Origin: Neosynechococcus sphagnicola sy1 | GTDB lineage: Bacteria > Cyanobacteriota > Cyanobacteriia > Neosynechococcales > Neosynechococcaceae | Length of the DNA: 41,821 nt | Reading direction: 5' to 3' | Assembly (NCBI RefSeq): GCF_000775285.1 | Contig: NZ_JJML01000016.1 | Location: forward strand, 169,493 to 211,313 | Shown: positions 28,732 to 38,256 of the stretch, in pieces | How positions within the stretch are numbered: position 1 is the first letter of the stretch | How the letters are laid out: every line of letters starts with the position of its first letter | Translations under genes and position numbers: made by a program | The notes under the pieces: model-generated | Told to the model about the DNA's origin: nothing | Database searches by the model: none | Seen by the model: only the letters and a program-made list of their open reading frames with translations

Positions 28732-30243
28732 TTACTGCAAGCGTTCCCTCAGGTGATCGCCCACTCGTAACGCATTTGCAATCACCGTCAAAGCAGGGCT
28801 AACACTGGCATTGGAGGGAAAGAAACTACTATCGACCACGTAAAGATTATCCAGATCATGGGCACGGCAGTTGGGGTCGAGGACGGAAGTGGCCGGATCA
28901 TCGCCAAAGCGACAGGTGCCACACTGGTTTGCCATCACCTGAATCGGTACCTCCCCCCGAGGATGCATCACTCCCTGCTGAAACCCATCCAGATCCTTTT
29001 CAATGGCTTTTAACACATCAGTCCAGCGATAAATTAAGCGATCGTGGGCCTCACTGTTGTTAGGAGTGTAGTCCACAAACAATTTATCCCCTTCAAACCG
29101 CACACGGTTATTGGGATCGGGCAAATCCTCGGTCTGTGCCCACCAGCCTATGGATCGGGTTGCTAACTGCTTTAACCCAAAACCGGGCATAAATTTTGCC
29201 ATGACCGAAAACAGCGGCGGGGCTTCGGCAAAAATCACATCGGCGAGCAGCCCCCCGGAATTGTGAATGTGCCCCATGGGATAAGGAAAATCGGCATCCC
29301 CCCAATAGAAATCATTGACACAGACGGTCTTGTGAAAGGCTCCCGAATTGGCTTTGGTACTCAGTTGCACCACCACGGTCATCAAGCTTTTCATCAAATG
29401 ACGCCCGACCAAATCGGAACTGTTGGCTAAGCCATGGGGGTGGCGATCGCTCACCGAGCGTAACAGCAACGCCGCTGAGTTCACTGCACCACAGGCCAGC
29501 ACCACAATATCTGCCAGAAACAGGTAGGCTTGTCCACCGATCTCCGCTTCTACCCCTTTCACCACCCGACCCGATGGATTGGTGTGGAGACAAACCACCT
29601 TCGCCCCGGTTTTCAGGGTGACATTGGCATGGGTGAGGGCGGGGACAATACCACTGACCTCGGAATCGTTGGTTGGATCGTCCTCCTGGCGGGTAAGACC
29701 TAAGGGCAGGGGAGAGGGATGAAGACCTTGCTGGGCGATCGCCCCATAGATTTCGGCAATTTGAGGAACCTGAGCCACGGGTGGAAAAGGATATGCAGCG
29801 CTCCGGGGAGGTTCGGTGGGTTCGCAGTTCGCCTGACCGTGAACGTTGTAAAGGACTTCGGCTTCGGTGTAGTAAGGCTCAAAGTCTGAATATTTCAAAC
29901 ACCACTCAGGGGAGATGCCAGCTTGGTGATTGACCGCCTCAAAGTCCCGCTCCCGGAATCTCAGCAAAGCCGCCCCATAGATTTTGGTATTGCCGCCGAT
30001 CGCATAATTGGTTTGGGGAGAAAACGGCTCTCCAGCACTGTCGTACCACTGCTCCGGCGCATGATAGCGTTCGCGCTTGAATATATCGACGTTACTGCGA
30101 TTCTGCTCCTCTAGGGGCATAAAATCCCCCCGCTCCAGAATTAAGATCTTTTTCCCCGTGGGAGCCAGTTTAGCGGCGAGGGTACCGCCCCCCGCGCCTG
30201 TACCCACAATAATTAGATCGTAGGATTGGTCATCAATAATCAT
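28732..30243 (-). CDS. GMC family FAD-dependent oxidoreductase
   Basis: 503 residues. The N-terminal FAD-binding motif DLIIVGTGAGGGTLAAKLAP (Rossmann GxGxxG) and the C-terminal DLDNLYVVDSSFFPSNASVS with SPALTVIANALR define the glucose-methanol-choline family. A QCGTCRFGDDP motif precedes the C-terminal region, as in bacterial sugar/alcohol dehydrogenases of this family. No signal peptide is evident. It begins nine bases after ctaE and is probably the last gene of the terminal oxidase operon, which suggests a flavin dehydrogenase feeding the quinone pool; this is inference. Confidence 0.88.
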   Translation of the reverse strand: MIIDDQSYDLIIVGTGAGGGTLAAKLAPTGKKILILERGDFMPLEEQNRSNVDIFKRERYHAPEQWYDSAGEPFSPQTNYAIGGNTKIYGAALLRFRERDFEAVNHQAGISPEWCLKYSDFEPYYTEAEVLYNVHGQANCEPTEPPRSAAYPFPPVAQVPQIAEIYGAIAQQGLHPSPLPLGLTRQEDDPTNDSEVSGIVPALTHANVTLKTGAKVVCLHTNPSGRVVKGVEAEIGGQAYLFLADIVVLACGAVNSAALLLRSVSDRHPHGLANSSDLVGRHLMKSLMTVVVQLSTKANSGAFHKTVCVNDFYWGDADFPYPMGHIHNSGGLLADVIFAEAPPLFSVMAKFMPGFGLKQLATRSIGWWAQTEDLPDPNNRVRFEGDKLFVDYTPNNSEAHDRLIYRWTDVLKAIEKDLDGFQQGVMHPRGEVPIQVMANQCGTCRFGDDPATSVLDPNCRAHDLDNLYVVDSSFFPSNASVSPALTVIANALRVGDHLRERLQ

Positions 30244-30252
30244 GACGTTCCC

Positions 30253-30888
30253 TCACTGCCAGACATAGATCAGCACAAACAAGATAATCCAGATCACATC
30301 CACAAAGTGCCAGAAGATGGAGGTCGCCGCCACCCCAAATTCGCCCTTGTCGTAGTTTCCAGGAATCAGCGATCGCCCCAACATGATCCCCTGCAACAGC
30401 ACCCCCGTCAGGACATGCAGACCGTGAAATCCAGTCAGTAAATAAAACGTGCCGCCAAAGAGACCGTCGGTAAAGCCAAAGGGGAGGCTACGCCATTCCA
30501 CCGCTTGACCATACAGGAAATAACTCCCCATCGCCATGGTCAACAGCCAGAAGGCTCGGAAGCCCCAGAGATTTTTGGCATGGAGAAAGCGTTCAGCAAT
30601 GTAGATCACAAAACTACTGGAAACCAGCACCACCGTGTTGATGGCAGGGTCGTGAATTTCCAAGCCAGTGACATCGGGGGGGAGCCAGTCTAGGGCTGTG
30701 GTTTTGTAGACAATATATCCGGTAAAAAAGCTGAGGAAAATCACACTTTCGGACAACAGGAAGACAATGAAGCCAAACATGCTGTTGCCCGCTTCATCGT
30801 GGTTGTGTTCCGGCGACCCATGGCTCTCTACAGGATGACTAGAGATCCCCGAAATATCAAGAATGGGATCGATTTCAGTGGGATTCAT
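30253..30888 (-). CDS. ctaE: heme-copper oxidase subunit III
   Basis: 211 residues. Five membrane helices are visible, starting with SMFGFIVFLLSESVIFLSFF, and the conserved FYLLTGFHGLHVLTGVLLQG and FWHFVDVIWIILFVLIYVWQ. Subunit III stabilises the catalytic core. The ATG is preceded by GGAGG with six bases of spacing. It overlaps the repaired end of ctaD by 14 bases. A 23-residue longer frame upstream is not family-like. Confidence 0.93.
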   Translation of the reverse strand: MNPTEIDPILDISGISSHPVESHGSPEHNHDEAGNSMFGFIVFLLSESVIFLSFFTGYIVYKTTALDWLPPDVTGLEIHDPAINTVVLVSSSFVIYIAERFLHAKNLWGFRAFWLLTMAMGSYFLYGQAVEWRSLPFGFTDGLFGGTFYLLTGFHGLHVLTGVLLQGIMLGRSLIPGNYDKGEFGVAATSIFWHFVDVIWIILFVLIYVWQ

Positions 30889-32559
30889 GGGCGACCTCCA
30901 AGGCATCTGGGTTGGCGACGAGGGCTTCTGATTTACCGTAGCCGTAGGGTTCAGCAATCACGATCGGCAGTGCTTCAAAGTTTTCCACCGTTCGGGGGGG
31001 AGGAAAGCAACCATTCCAGCCCGATCGCCCGCCAGGGATTGTTAGGGGCTTTTTCGCCCTGTATCCAAGAACCAATCATATTCAGCAGGAAGGGTAGGGT
31101 AGATATCCCTAAGAGAAACGCCCCCAGACTGGCAATCACATTCCAAAAAGCAAATTCAGGATCGTAGGAGGCAACGCGCCGGGGCATTCCCTGCAATCCC
31201 AGGGGATGCATGGGGAAAAAGTTGAGGTTGGTGCCTAGGAAGGTCAGGGCAAAGTGCAGCTTGCCCAATCCTTCGGAATACATGCGTCCCGTCATTTTAG
31301 GGAACCAGTGGTACAGCGCTGCATACATGCCCATGACCACAGCACCGTAGATCACGTAGTGAAAGTGCCCAACGACAAAGTAGGTATTATTGACATGAAT
31401 GTCAATCGGCACAGCTGCCAGCATAATCCCAGTGATGCCTGCAAACACAAACATCGTCAAGCCACCCAGGGCAAACAGCATCGGCGTATTCAGACGCAAT
31501 TTGCCGCCCCACACCGTTGCTACCCAGGCAAAAACCTTAATCCCCGTGGGCACGGAAATCAACATTGTGGTGGCCATAAACACCATCCGCATCCAACCGG
31601 GGGTGCCGCTAGCAAACATGTGATGAACCCAGACTATCCCGCTTAATCCTGTAATCACCAGCGAAGAGATGGCTACAACCTTGTAGCCAAACAGGGGCTT
31701 ACGGGCATAGACCGGTAGCACTTCCGAGAACACCCCAAAGATGGGCAGGATGATCACGTACACGGCTGGGTGGGAGTAGAACCAGAAGAAATGCTGAAAT
31801 AGCACCGGATCACCCCCCTTCGCCGGATCAAAAAAAACTCGTGCCGACGGTGAGATCGAGCAGCAACATCACAGCTCCTGCCGTCAGGGCAGGTAAGCCA
31901 AATAATTGAATAATTTGCGCCGCCAACACCGTCCAGACAAACACAGGCATGCGAAACCAGGTCATCCCCGGTGCCCGCATCTTCACAATCGTGGTGACAA
32001 AGTTAACGGCTCCCATAATCGAGGAGACGCCGGAGATGGCGACCGCCAATATCCACAACACTTGCCCGTTGATCAGATTACCGGTGGGATTTTGGAGGCT
32101 CACCGGAGGGTATGCCCACCAACCCGATTGGGAAGGGCCGCCGGGAACCCAGAAGCTGGCCATCAGGATTACCCCAAACACCGGTACCATCCAAAACGCG
32201 GCTGCATTCAAGCGGGGAAAAGCCATATCCTTAGCGCCAATCATCAAGGGCACCAGATAGTTAGAGAGTCCCACCAGGGACGGGAAGGTCCAGAGGAACA
32301 ACATAACAGTGCCATGCATGGTGAACATGGCATTGTAAATGGCGCGATCGAGGAGATCGGCTTCGGGGGTGATCAGCTCACCGCGAATGATCATGGCGAA
32401 AATGCCGCCAATCAAAAAGAAAACGAAGGAGGTGACCAAATACTGAATGCCGATCACCTTATGATCAGTGCTGAAACTAAAGAATCGCTTCCAGTTAGGG
32501 GGTGCACCAGGGAGGGGTGGGTCGATCGGGGGCATCGCTTCCACAGAAAGATTTGTCAT
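30875..32559 (-). CDS. ctaD: heme-copper oxidase subunit I, A2 type (two apparent frameshifts)
   Basis: About 560 residues after repair. Subunit I holds low-spin heme and the heme-CuB site that reduces oxygen to water. Visible ligands: heme His in FTMHGTVMLFLW, CuB/Tyr pair in WFYSHPAVYVIILP, CuB His-His in VHHMFASGTPGW, and HFHYVIYG. The YSHPxV form lacks the D-channel glutamate and marks type A2 oxidases. One extra base in the A8 run at 31830-31837 (plus strand) interrupts GTSFFDPAKGGDPVLFQ, and one in the G7 run at 30994-31000 shifts the C-terminus, which should end NPDALEVAHESH. The start overlaps ctaC by ATGA. Confidence 0.93.
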
Positions 32560-33515
32560 AGCTGCCTCCTTTGACCGCTAGGGAGATTTGCCGAAATATG
32601 GCTGGGGGCATTGACCAAGGGAGGAGGAGCTGGTTCAACCGTTTTCCAGCCAGCACTGAGATTTTTTTTGGCCCGATGGAATTCATCAAACGCCCGGTTA
32701 TAGGCCAGGACGGGAGGATGGGCAGCGGCATCCGCTAGCCATTGCTGATACGCCTCGGAGGACTCCACCACCACATCTGTTTGCATGGCGGCGAAATAGG
32801 TGCCGCTGTACTGGGAATCCCGCAATCGATACCGTCCTTCCCGAATTGGGGTAAATTCAAAATCAATCACCCGACCGGGGATGATGTCTTGCTTGATCCG
32901 AAAAGCGGGGACAAAGAAGCCATGGAGTACATCCTCCGATTGCAATACCAGTTTTACCCGCTGGTTATTGGGTAGATGTAGTTCTGTACTGGTGACGTTT
33001 TGATCGGGATATCGAAATTCCCACACCCACTGGCGAGCATGAACTTCGATGGGATGCATCGGTGCGATCGCTGCCCCCGCCGCATCCTCTAAGGGAGCCG
33101 CGACGGCTGTTGCCATCCCCCTGCTCTGGGTCTGGAGATGGACATGCTCCATCGGCCCTAAGATCGACATTTGGTCATAAATCTGATAGCTATAGCCCGC
33201 AATCCAGATCACCAGCACCAAGGGAATTGCCGTCCACACGACTTCCAGGGTGACATTGCCTTCCATCGGGGGACCATCGCTGGTGTCGTACTTGCCCGCC
33301 TGCTGAAATAGCATCGAGTAGGTCAGGGTTCCCACAACCCCGAGAAATATAAAGGTTCCCAGGGTTACCAGAACGCTAAATAACCGATCAATCAACAGGG
33401 CTTCCAGAGAGGCTTGGGGCGGGAACCAGCCATAGGCTTGCTGTCCCATCCACAGGCTGATCAGTGCAAGGGCGATCGCGATTCCCCCCAAAATCAAGAT
33501 GATGCGAATCTTCAA
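32556..33515 (-). CDS. ctaC: heme-copper oxidase subunit II lacking CuA ligands
   Basis: 319 residues. Two N-terminal membrane helices (ILILGGIAIALALISLWM; VVWTAIPLVLVIWIAGYSYQ) and a cupredoxin domain. In ordinary subunit II the CuA site reads C-x-E-x-C-x3-H-x2-M; here the segment is RLRDSQYSGTYFAAM: both Cys and the second His are gone (Asp, Ser, Phe), only the Met and the distant His of VLHGFFVPAF remain. The protein should therefore not take electrons from cytochrome c, and use of quinol is likely, as proposed for the cyanobacterial alternative oxidase ARTO. TTG start chosen for its GAGG six bases upstream; a GTG at 33527 overlapping the previous stop is an alternative. Confidence 0.92.
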   Translation of the reverse strand: MKIRIILILGGIAIALALISLWMGQQAYGWFPPQASLEALLIDRLFSVLVTLGTFIFLGVVGTLTYSMLFQQAGKYDTSDGPPMEGNVTLEVVWTAIPLVLVIWIAGYSYQIYDQMSILGPMEHVHLQTQSRGMATAVAAPLEDAAGAAIAPMHPIEVHARQWVWEFRYPDQNVTSTELHLPNNQRVKLVLQSEDVLHGFFVPAFRIKQDIIPGRVIDFEFTPIREGRYRLRDSQYSGTYFAAMQTDVVVESSEAYQQWLADAAAHPPVLAYNRAFDEFHRAKKNLSAGWKTVEPAPPPLVNAPSHISANLPSGQRRQL

Positions 33516-33523
33516 GGGATACC

Positions 33524-34129
33524 TCACTTCAACAGCAAATTCGGATTCTCTCCCAGGCGCAACAGGCGATCGGCAGTGATATGCACCCCAAATTCCGCTG
33601 CTAGTTGCGCCCCCAGCGTCCCGTGAATGAACATCAGGGCAAAAATCCCCAGTCCTGCCAGGAGGTAGAGCCATTGTACCTGCTGCGCCATATCTTTACG
33701 CCAGAGAAACCGTTGGAACCCTCGCCATACAGCCATCGCAACGATCAACAACAACAACACTACCCCTCCGACTCCGTGCCAAAGCATGGTTTCCATTGCC
33801 TGCAATCCCCAGGCGCTTTTGACATCGGCGGGGGGGTCTGCCAGCATTACTTCGTAGAAGCCCGCCCCTACGGTGAAGAAGGTAATGACAGCAGCGGCAA
33901 GCATGTTGTACCAGCCCACATCGAAGAAGTTCGATCGGGTCGCAGGGATTGCCAGAAATTTGAAGATCGGTTTTTGCAGAGGGAATAGGACTCCGACAAT
34001 ATCAAAGCCGATCGCCACAATGAATAAACCCAGTGTCAAATGCACCAAATTGGGATGAATCGGCAGGGCATAGGGTAAACCATTAGCACCTAATTGTCCT
34101 CTCAGTTGATCGATTAAATCAGAACTCAT
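33524..34129 (-). CDS. DUF2231 membrane protein (second copy)
   Basis: 201 residues, four or five hydrophobic helices. The DUF2231 pattern shows in LPIHPNLVHLTLGLFIVAIG (His-containing first helix), the helix near WYNMLAAAVITFFTVGAGFY, and WHGVGGVVLLLLIVAMAVWR. Conserved histidines in helices 1 and 3 could bind heme or quinone, but this is inference. It overlaps the first DUF2231 gene by ATGA and lies eight bases before ctaC. Confidence 0.85.
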   Translation of the reverse strand: MSSDLIDQLRGQLGANGLPYALPIHPNLVHLTLGLFIVAIGFDIVGVLFPLQKPIFKFLAIPATRSNFFDVGWYNMLAAAVITFFTVGAGFYEVMLADPPADVKSAWGLQAMETMLWHGVGGVVLLLLIVAMAVWRGFQRFLWRKDMAQQVQWLYLLAGLGIFALMFIHGTLGAQLAAEFGVHITADRLLRLGENPNLLLK

Positions 34130-34626
34130 TGCAACAACCCTTTCCTCACCGCTTCAACGACTGGAACCGTATGGAGCCCATAGACCCAGACCAAGACGTC
34201 CCCTAGATATACCTGAAAAAATACCAGTCCGGTTAGCAGTATACCGACGACCAAAAACGGTAGGGGCAATGTTTTTGGATCACGGGAACGTAACACATAG
34301 CGCCATGCCGTGACGGCTGTAATAATGCCGGACAATGACCATCCTAGGAGGGTATGCAGATTCAATGTTGAAGCTGACGCTGAGTAAGGCTCTGCTAATC
34401 CTGCTTCAATCTGCCCAAAAATAATAGCAATGAAGATGGAAATCGTCGCAAAAAACAAATTCCACCAACTGACTTCATACAAGCGAGTATTGCGTGTGAA
34501 ATAACCAATTCCATCGGATAGTACTGCAAACAACACCATTGCAATTACAAAATGTACCACAATGGGATGAATGGTATCGGGATAGGGTAAATTGTGATCG
34601 TTGAGGGGGGGGAGATATTCCAGCAT
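34126..34626 (-). CDS. DUF2231 membrane protein (first copy)
   Basis: 166 residues, four membrane helices: TIHPIVVHFVIAMVLFAVLS, LFFATISIFIAIIFGQIEAG, HTLLGWSLSGIITAVTAWRY and FLVVGILLTGLVFFQVYLGD. The HP-x3-H pattern of helix 1 and the Trp/His of helix 3 are shared with the next gene, so the pair probably arose by duplication. First gene of the terminal oxidase operon. Role unknown; a redox relay or assembly factor is plausible. Confidence 0.85.
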   Translation of the reverse strand: MLEYLPPLNDHNLPYPDTIHPIVVHFVIAMVLFAVLSDGIGYFTRNTRLYEVSWWNLFFATISIFIAIIFGQIEAGLAEPYSASASTLNLHTLLGWSLSGIITAVTAWRYVLRSRDPKTLPLPFLVVGILLTGLVFFQVYLGDVLVWVYGLHTVPVVEAVRKGLLQ

Positions 34627-35229
34627 GATATTTCCACTAAGGAACCAAATCTCAATACAAATCCAAAATAAAATTCACTAAAGCAAACAATAAATCATCA
34701 ACCTCTAGGTTGGAGAGCAATTATACAAAATTTAGGATGATGGGCAGAAGTATTAACATCACAAGGACTGCCCTAGGTCTATAATCTAACCAAAAATTTT
34801 CTTACCTCACTGGAGATTAAGGCAAACCCCTCAAAGAAGTGTTCTCGAAAACAAGCAATCGCAGCACACTAGCGAGAAAACTGGGTTGGGTTATATCACC
34901 TTGCTTGTAGATTATGCAATAAATGTTCTTTGTGGCTGAGTTTGTTAGAAAATTTTAAGGTTTATATCCAGTTTCAGCAGTCTGACAGGTTGTCTTTTGC
35001 CAAACACATGAATCTTCAGCGTCGTTCGAGTCAGATTCATTCATGAAAGATATGAAGGTTAAAGTCTTAGCTATTCACCTAAAAGTGTTGAAAGATATCT
35101 AAGCACATAAAAAAAGGAGACAAAAAAGAGTATTCTATCTACAAAATATAAAATTACAAGATCGGTGTTATTCTCAAATCTCTTCTGAAGAAACTTTTTC
35201 TGTGTGATTACCCTGTCCTGAACTCACAG
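34627..35229. other. long A/T-rich intergenic region upstream of the oxidase operon
   Basis: About 600 bases without a supported gene. It contains the predicted operon promoter and its adjacent inverted repeat (34699-34725), and a second inverted repeat, ATGAATC (35008-35014) with GATTCAT (35034-35040). Base composition is distinctly richer in A/T than the neighbours. No tRNA, small RNA or CRISPR feature recognised. Confidence 0.6.
34699..34725 (-). promoter_or_regulatory. predicted promoter with operator-like palindrome for the terminal oxidase operon
   Basis: On the minus strand a consensus TATAAT (34720-34725) is followed seven bases later by the inverted repeat CAACCT-AG-AGGTTG (34699-34712), which would cover the transcription start. 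That is a classic place for a repressor site. The -35 is weak. The start codon of the first DUF2231 gene is about 85 bases downstream. Confidence 0.45.
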
Positions 35230-36508
35230 CTATTTTTCGAAATCTGGCTTGTTTTTGTCTTTCGGAAGCAGGTAGTTCTCATTTTTGATCACTTGGCTCA
35301 CCGTTTCGTGTGGCACGGGATCTGCCCTGCGGTCTAGGTGGCGAGCCATGGAAATCAAACCGGGGAGACAGAGGTTAATCGCCAGTAAGCGCACCACATG
35401 CCCCGTTGAAACAATCTCAACCTGGTGATTGAGGGCCAGTGAGATCCAGATCATTTCCGGCGAACCACCGGGGGCCGTGACCAACAGACAGGTGATCCAG
35501 TCCCAGGGGGTGAGTAATTTGGCAATTCCGGCGCAGAGAAATCCGGTGAGAAAGGTCAGCGCCACTGGAATCGAGGCAAAGGCGATGGTTTTCCCCTTTA
35601 ATCTGGGGTTCAGCCCCCAGTACTCACCGATAGTAATTCCCAGCAACAGTTGACCCAAGATGGTGAGGGCTGGGGGTAAGCTGAAATGGCTCTGGGGGAG
35701 AAAGGGCAATCCATTGAACAGCTGTTCTAACCCAAACCCAACGGCGATCGCACACAGGAGGGTTGCAACTGGAATTTTAAGTCGTTGACCCCAGTAAACT
35801 GCAAGGGCTGTGGTTCCTAGCAAAAACCATAGGGAGAGCAGCTGCGTCCCATTAATGGGGAATAAATTTTCGGTCAGCCCCTTGAGGATGGCATTCCAGG
35901 GGTCAACGCTGACGGTTGGGGTCTGGAAATCAATCTGGAGGGGAATTATCAGGGTGACAGCGGTGAACCGCATCAACTGCACTAAAGACACCAGGGGAAT
36001 AGTTTTTGCCATAGTCAGCGGCAATGCTAGCCATGACCCCAATATTCCCTGGCACAGTTGCGAGTAGCCCAGTCAGGACATCCGTTGCTGCTAAACGGGA
36101 GTAAACCGACCCGATCATCACCCCACTCACCAGTAAAAAGCAGGCTAAACCGATAAAGATCGGAAACTGAGCCGATAGGGATGTGAGGTCACTGTGCTGG
36201 AGAGAGCAGCCAACGGTCAACCCGACGAGCATTTGCCCAATCTTGCGCGCATTGGGATGGGGTTTAGCCTGGGGGTTGAACCAGCCACGGTAAAGATAGA
36301 ACACGATCGCCCCGGCCGCAATGCCACCCAGAATCCAGGCCCCACTGCCAATCTGGAGGGTAACCAATCCTCCACCGATCACCGCTGACAGGATCAGTTC
36401 CAGGGATACCACTAACCAAGGGGGAACCCATGGGTCTCCAGGTTGGGCTGGCAGGAAAATGGGTTCCGTCAATACCAAGGGCTCCTGACTGTGCTTCATT
36501 GACTCCAT
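35230..36508 (-). CDS. AbrB/AmoA family membrane transporter (apparent frameshift)
   Basis: About 425 residues after repair, with roughly ten hydrophobic helices in two related halves, the arrangement of the AbrB (ammonia monooxygenase/putative permease) family. Repeated motifs: GQMLVGLTVGCSLQ with LATVPGNIGVMASIAADYGK in the first half, and GQLLLGITIGEYWG with LVTAPGGSPEMIWISLALNH in the second. The frame breaks in ADYGK: removing one base of the T5 run at 36003-36007 gives DYGKTIPLVSLVQLMR. A second ATG three codons in has a better GGAG ribosome-binding site. Substrate unknown. Confidence 0.85.
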
Positions 36509-36519
36509 TATGGGCAGGA

Positions 36520-38256
36520 TTAAAATCCCAAATCAGCCTTGGCAGCTTCAGCTGCTTTGCAAACAACAGAGGTGGGCAGTTCGTCCCAAGGAACATCCCC
36601 AATTTCGGCGTAGAAGGTCTCGTCGTAGGGACGGGTGCGGACGACAACGGGCATGGGTACGGCATGACCCAGGATCAACGCCTGTTGTTTGGAATCCAGT
36701 TTCGCCAGCACGGCTCGTAAGCTCTGGGCTCCCGCAACCCCGGTAAAAATCGCTTCAATATCTTTTTCGTCGTTGAGGAGGGCGGTAATCCGGGTGCCAA
36801 TCTGGGACATTACTTCCGGGTCAATCCCCGAGGGACGCTGATCTACCACCAACAGGGTAACAAAATACTTGCGCATCTCCCGGGCAATGGTACCGAAGAT
36901 GGTTTGCCTGACGGTACTGGGATCGAGAAAGCGGTGGGCTTCTTCAATGGTGATCACTAACTGTTGGGGGCGATCGCTGACATTTTTGGATTGTAGGAAC
37001 TGCTCTGCTTTGCGGACATAACTGGCATGAATGCGGCGGGCGATCACATTGGTTGCCAGCATATAAGACAACATATTGGACTGGGAACCAAACTCAACGA
37101 CCACATGCTTCCCTGCTTCCAGGGATTCCAGAATTTGACCGACATAGTTCAGGGGGCAAGTATTGCGGATATATTTCAACTCGTCTAGGCGGTTGAGCTT
37201 CCGCTGCAAGGCCATGATCGAGGATTTACTCCCCATTTTGGTCTCGCAAAATTCCTGAATTTCGCCATTGCTCATCGCCAACAGGCGGGAAATCCAAGAT
37301 TTTCCAAACTCATTCCGGAGAATAATGGCATTTTCCAGACTGGCTTCGGAGAGATTTAATTCTTGCCGCACCAGCATCAGATCTTCCACATCAATCTGGT
37401 CATAACTGATGTAAAGCTCTTGGGCATCTCGCACCCCGCGTCGCTTGGTCGATTCGGGATCCAGAGTGTAGATCTGTACCTGTCCTGGAAACAGTTGTCG
37501 TAAGCCTTTGACCGTGCTGAAATGCTTCCCTTCTCGGGCTGCTTCCCAGCCATACTCCGAGTGCATATCAAAGATTAAGTTCACCGCTGCTTGCTTGCGG
37601 ATAATCCCCGACAGTAATAACCGGGTGAGAAAAGATTTACCCGTTCCTGACTTCCCAAAGACCCCATTGCTGCGCTCCACAAACCGATCCAGATCCAGAC
37701 AGATCGGTACCTCCATATCAATGGGTTGACCAATGGCAAAGTTACGGCGATGGGGATCATCTTCCCAGCCAAACACTGCCCGAAAGTCCCGTTCACTGGC
37801 ATCAAATACCTGGCTGAAATGACTGGGGATGGTTTTGACAGGGAGGAGTTCAATGGCGCTACTGGTTTGTGCTTGAAAGGAGCCAGCAGCAGTCAGTTGA
37901 GATGTCCGTTTTTTCTGAGCTTTGACCGGATGGCTGGGTTCTTGAAACTTTAATTCAGGTTGGGGGGTAAACATCAACATCGGGGTGAGATTGATCGTCC
38001 CATAGGTGCCGGTACCCGCAATCACCTCTTGTAAAAATGTATTCGTCGGATCGGGTGGATTGGCCAGAATTCTGGCACTGGCAGTTCCTAAGGCCACATC
38101 GGTGAGCATACAAAAAAACCGCGATCGTACCCCCTGTACCACCAGAAACTTGCCCACCCGCATTTCTTCCACACAAATATCTGGGTGGAGTCGTACTTCT
38201 AATCCCTGGCTGAGGGAGCCTTGAATCACCGATCCTAAAGGCTGCTCTGCATTCAT
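36520..38256 (-). CDS. HerA-like P-loop ATPase (DUF87)
   Basis: 578 residues. The N-terminal domain resembles the HerA beta barrel (GKFLVVQGVRSRFFCMLTDV); the ATPase core has Walker A FGKSGTGKSFLTRLLLS near residue 215, a conserved FDMHSEYGWEA, and Walker B LVITIEEAHRF near 445, followed by VVDQRPSGIDPEVMSQIGTR. This is the family of DNA pumps including archaeal HerA; in cyanobacteria the protein is common but lacks a NurA partner, and none is seen here. ATG at 38256 fits the family start; longer frames exist upstream. AbrB gene follows 11 bases later. Confidence 0.85.
   Translation of the reverse strand: MNAEQPLGSVIQGSLSQGLEVRLHPDICVEEMRVGKFLVVQGVRSRFFCMLTDVALGTASARILANPPDPTNTFLQEVIAGTGTYGTINLTPMLMFTPQPELKFQEPSHPVKAQKKRTSQLTAAGSFQAQTSSAIELLPVKTIPSHFSQVFDASERDFRAVFGWEDDPHRRNFAIGQPIDMEVPICLDLDRFVERSNGVFGKSGTGKSFLTRLLLSGIIRKQAAVNLIFDMHSEYGWEAAREGKHFSTVKGLRQLFPGQVQIYTLDPESTKRRGVRDAQELYISYDQIDVEDLMLVRQELNLSEASLENAIILRNEFGKSWISRLLAMSNGEIQEFCETKMGSKSSIMALQRKLNRLDELKYIRNTCPLNYVGQILESLEAGKHVVVEFGSQSNMLSYMLATNVIARRIHASYVRKAEQFLQSKNVSDRPQQLVITIEEAHRFLDPSTVRQTIFGTIAREMRKYFVTLLVVDQRPSGIDPEVMSQIGTRITALLNDEKDIEAIFTGVAGAQSLRAVLAKLDSKQQALILGHAVPMPVVVRTRPYDETFYAEIGDVPWDELPTSVVCKAAEAAKADLGF

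Noticed and set aside
34627-35229. A tRNA or small RNA gene in the large intergenic gap
   Set aside because: No T-loop consensus or cloverleaf found; only short inverted repeats with weak stems.
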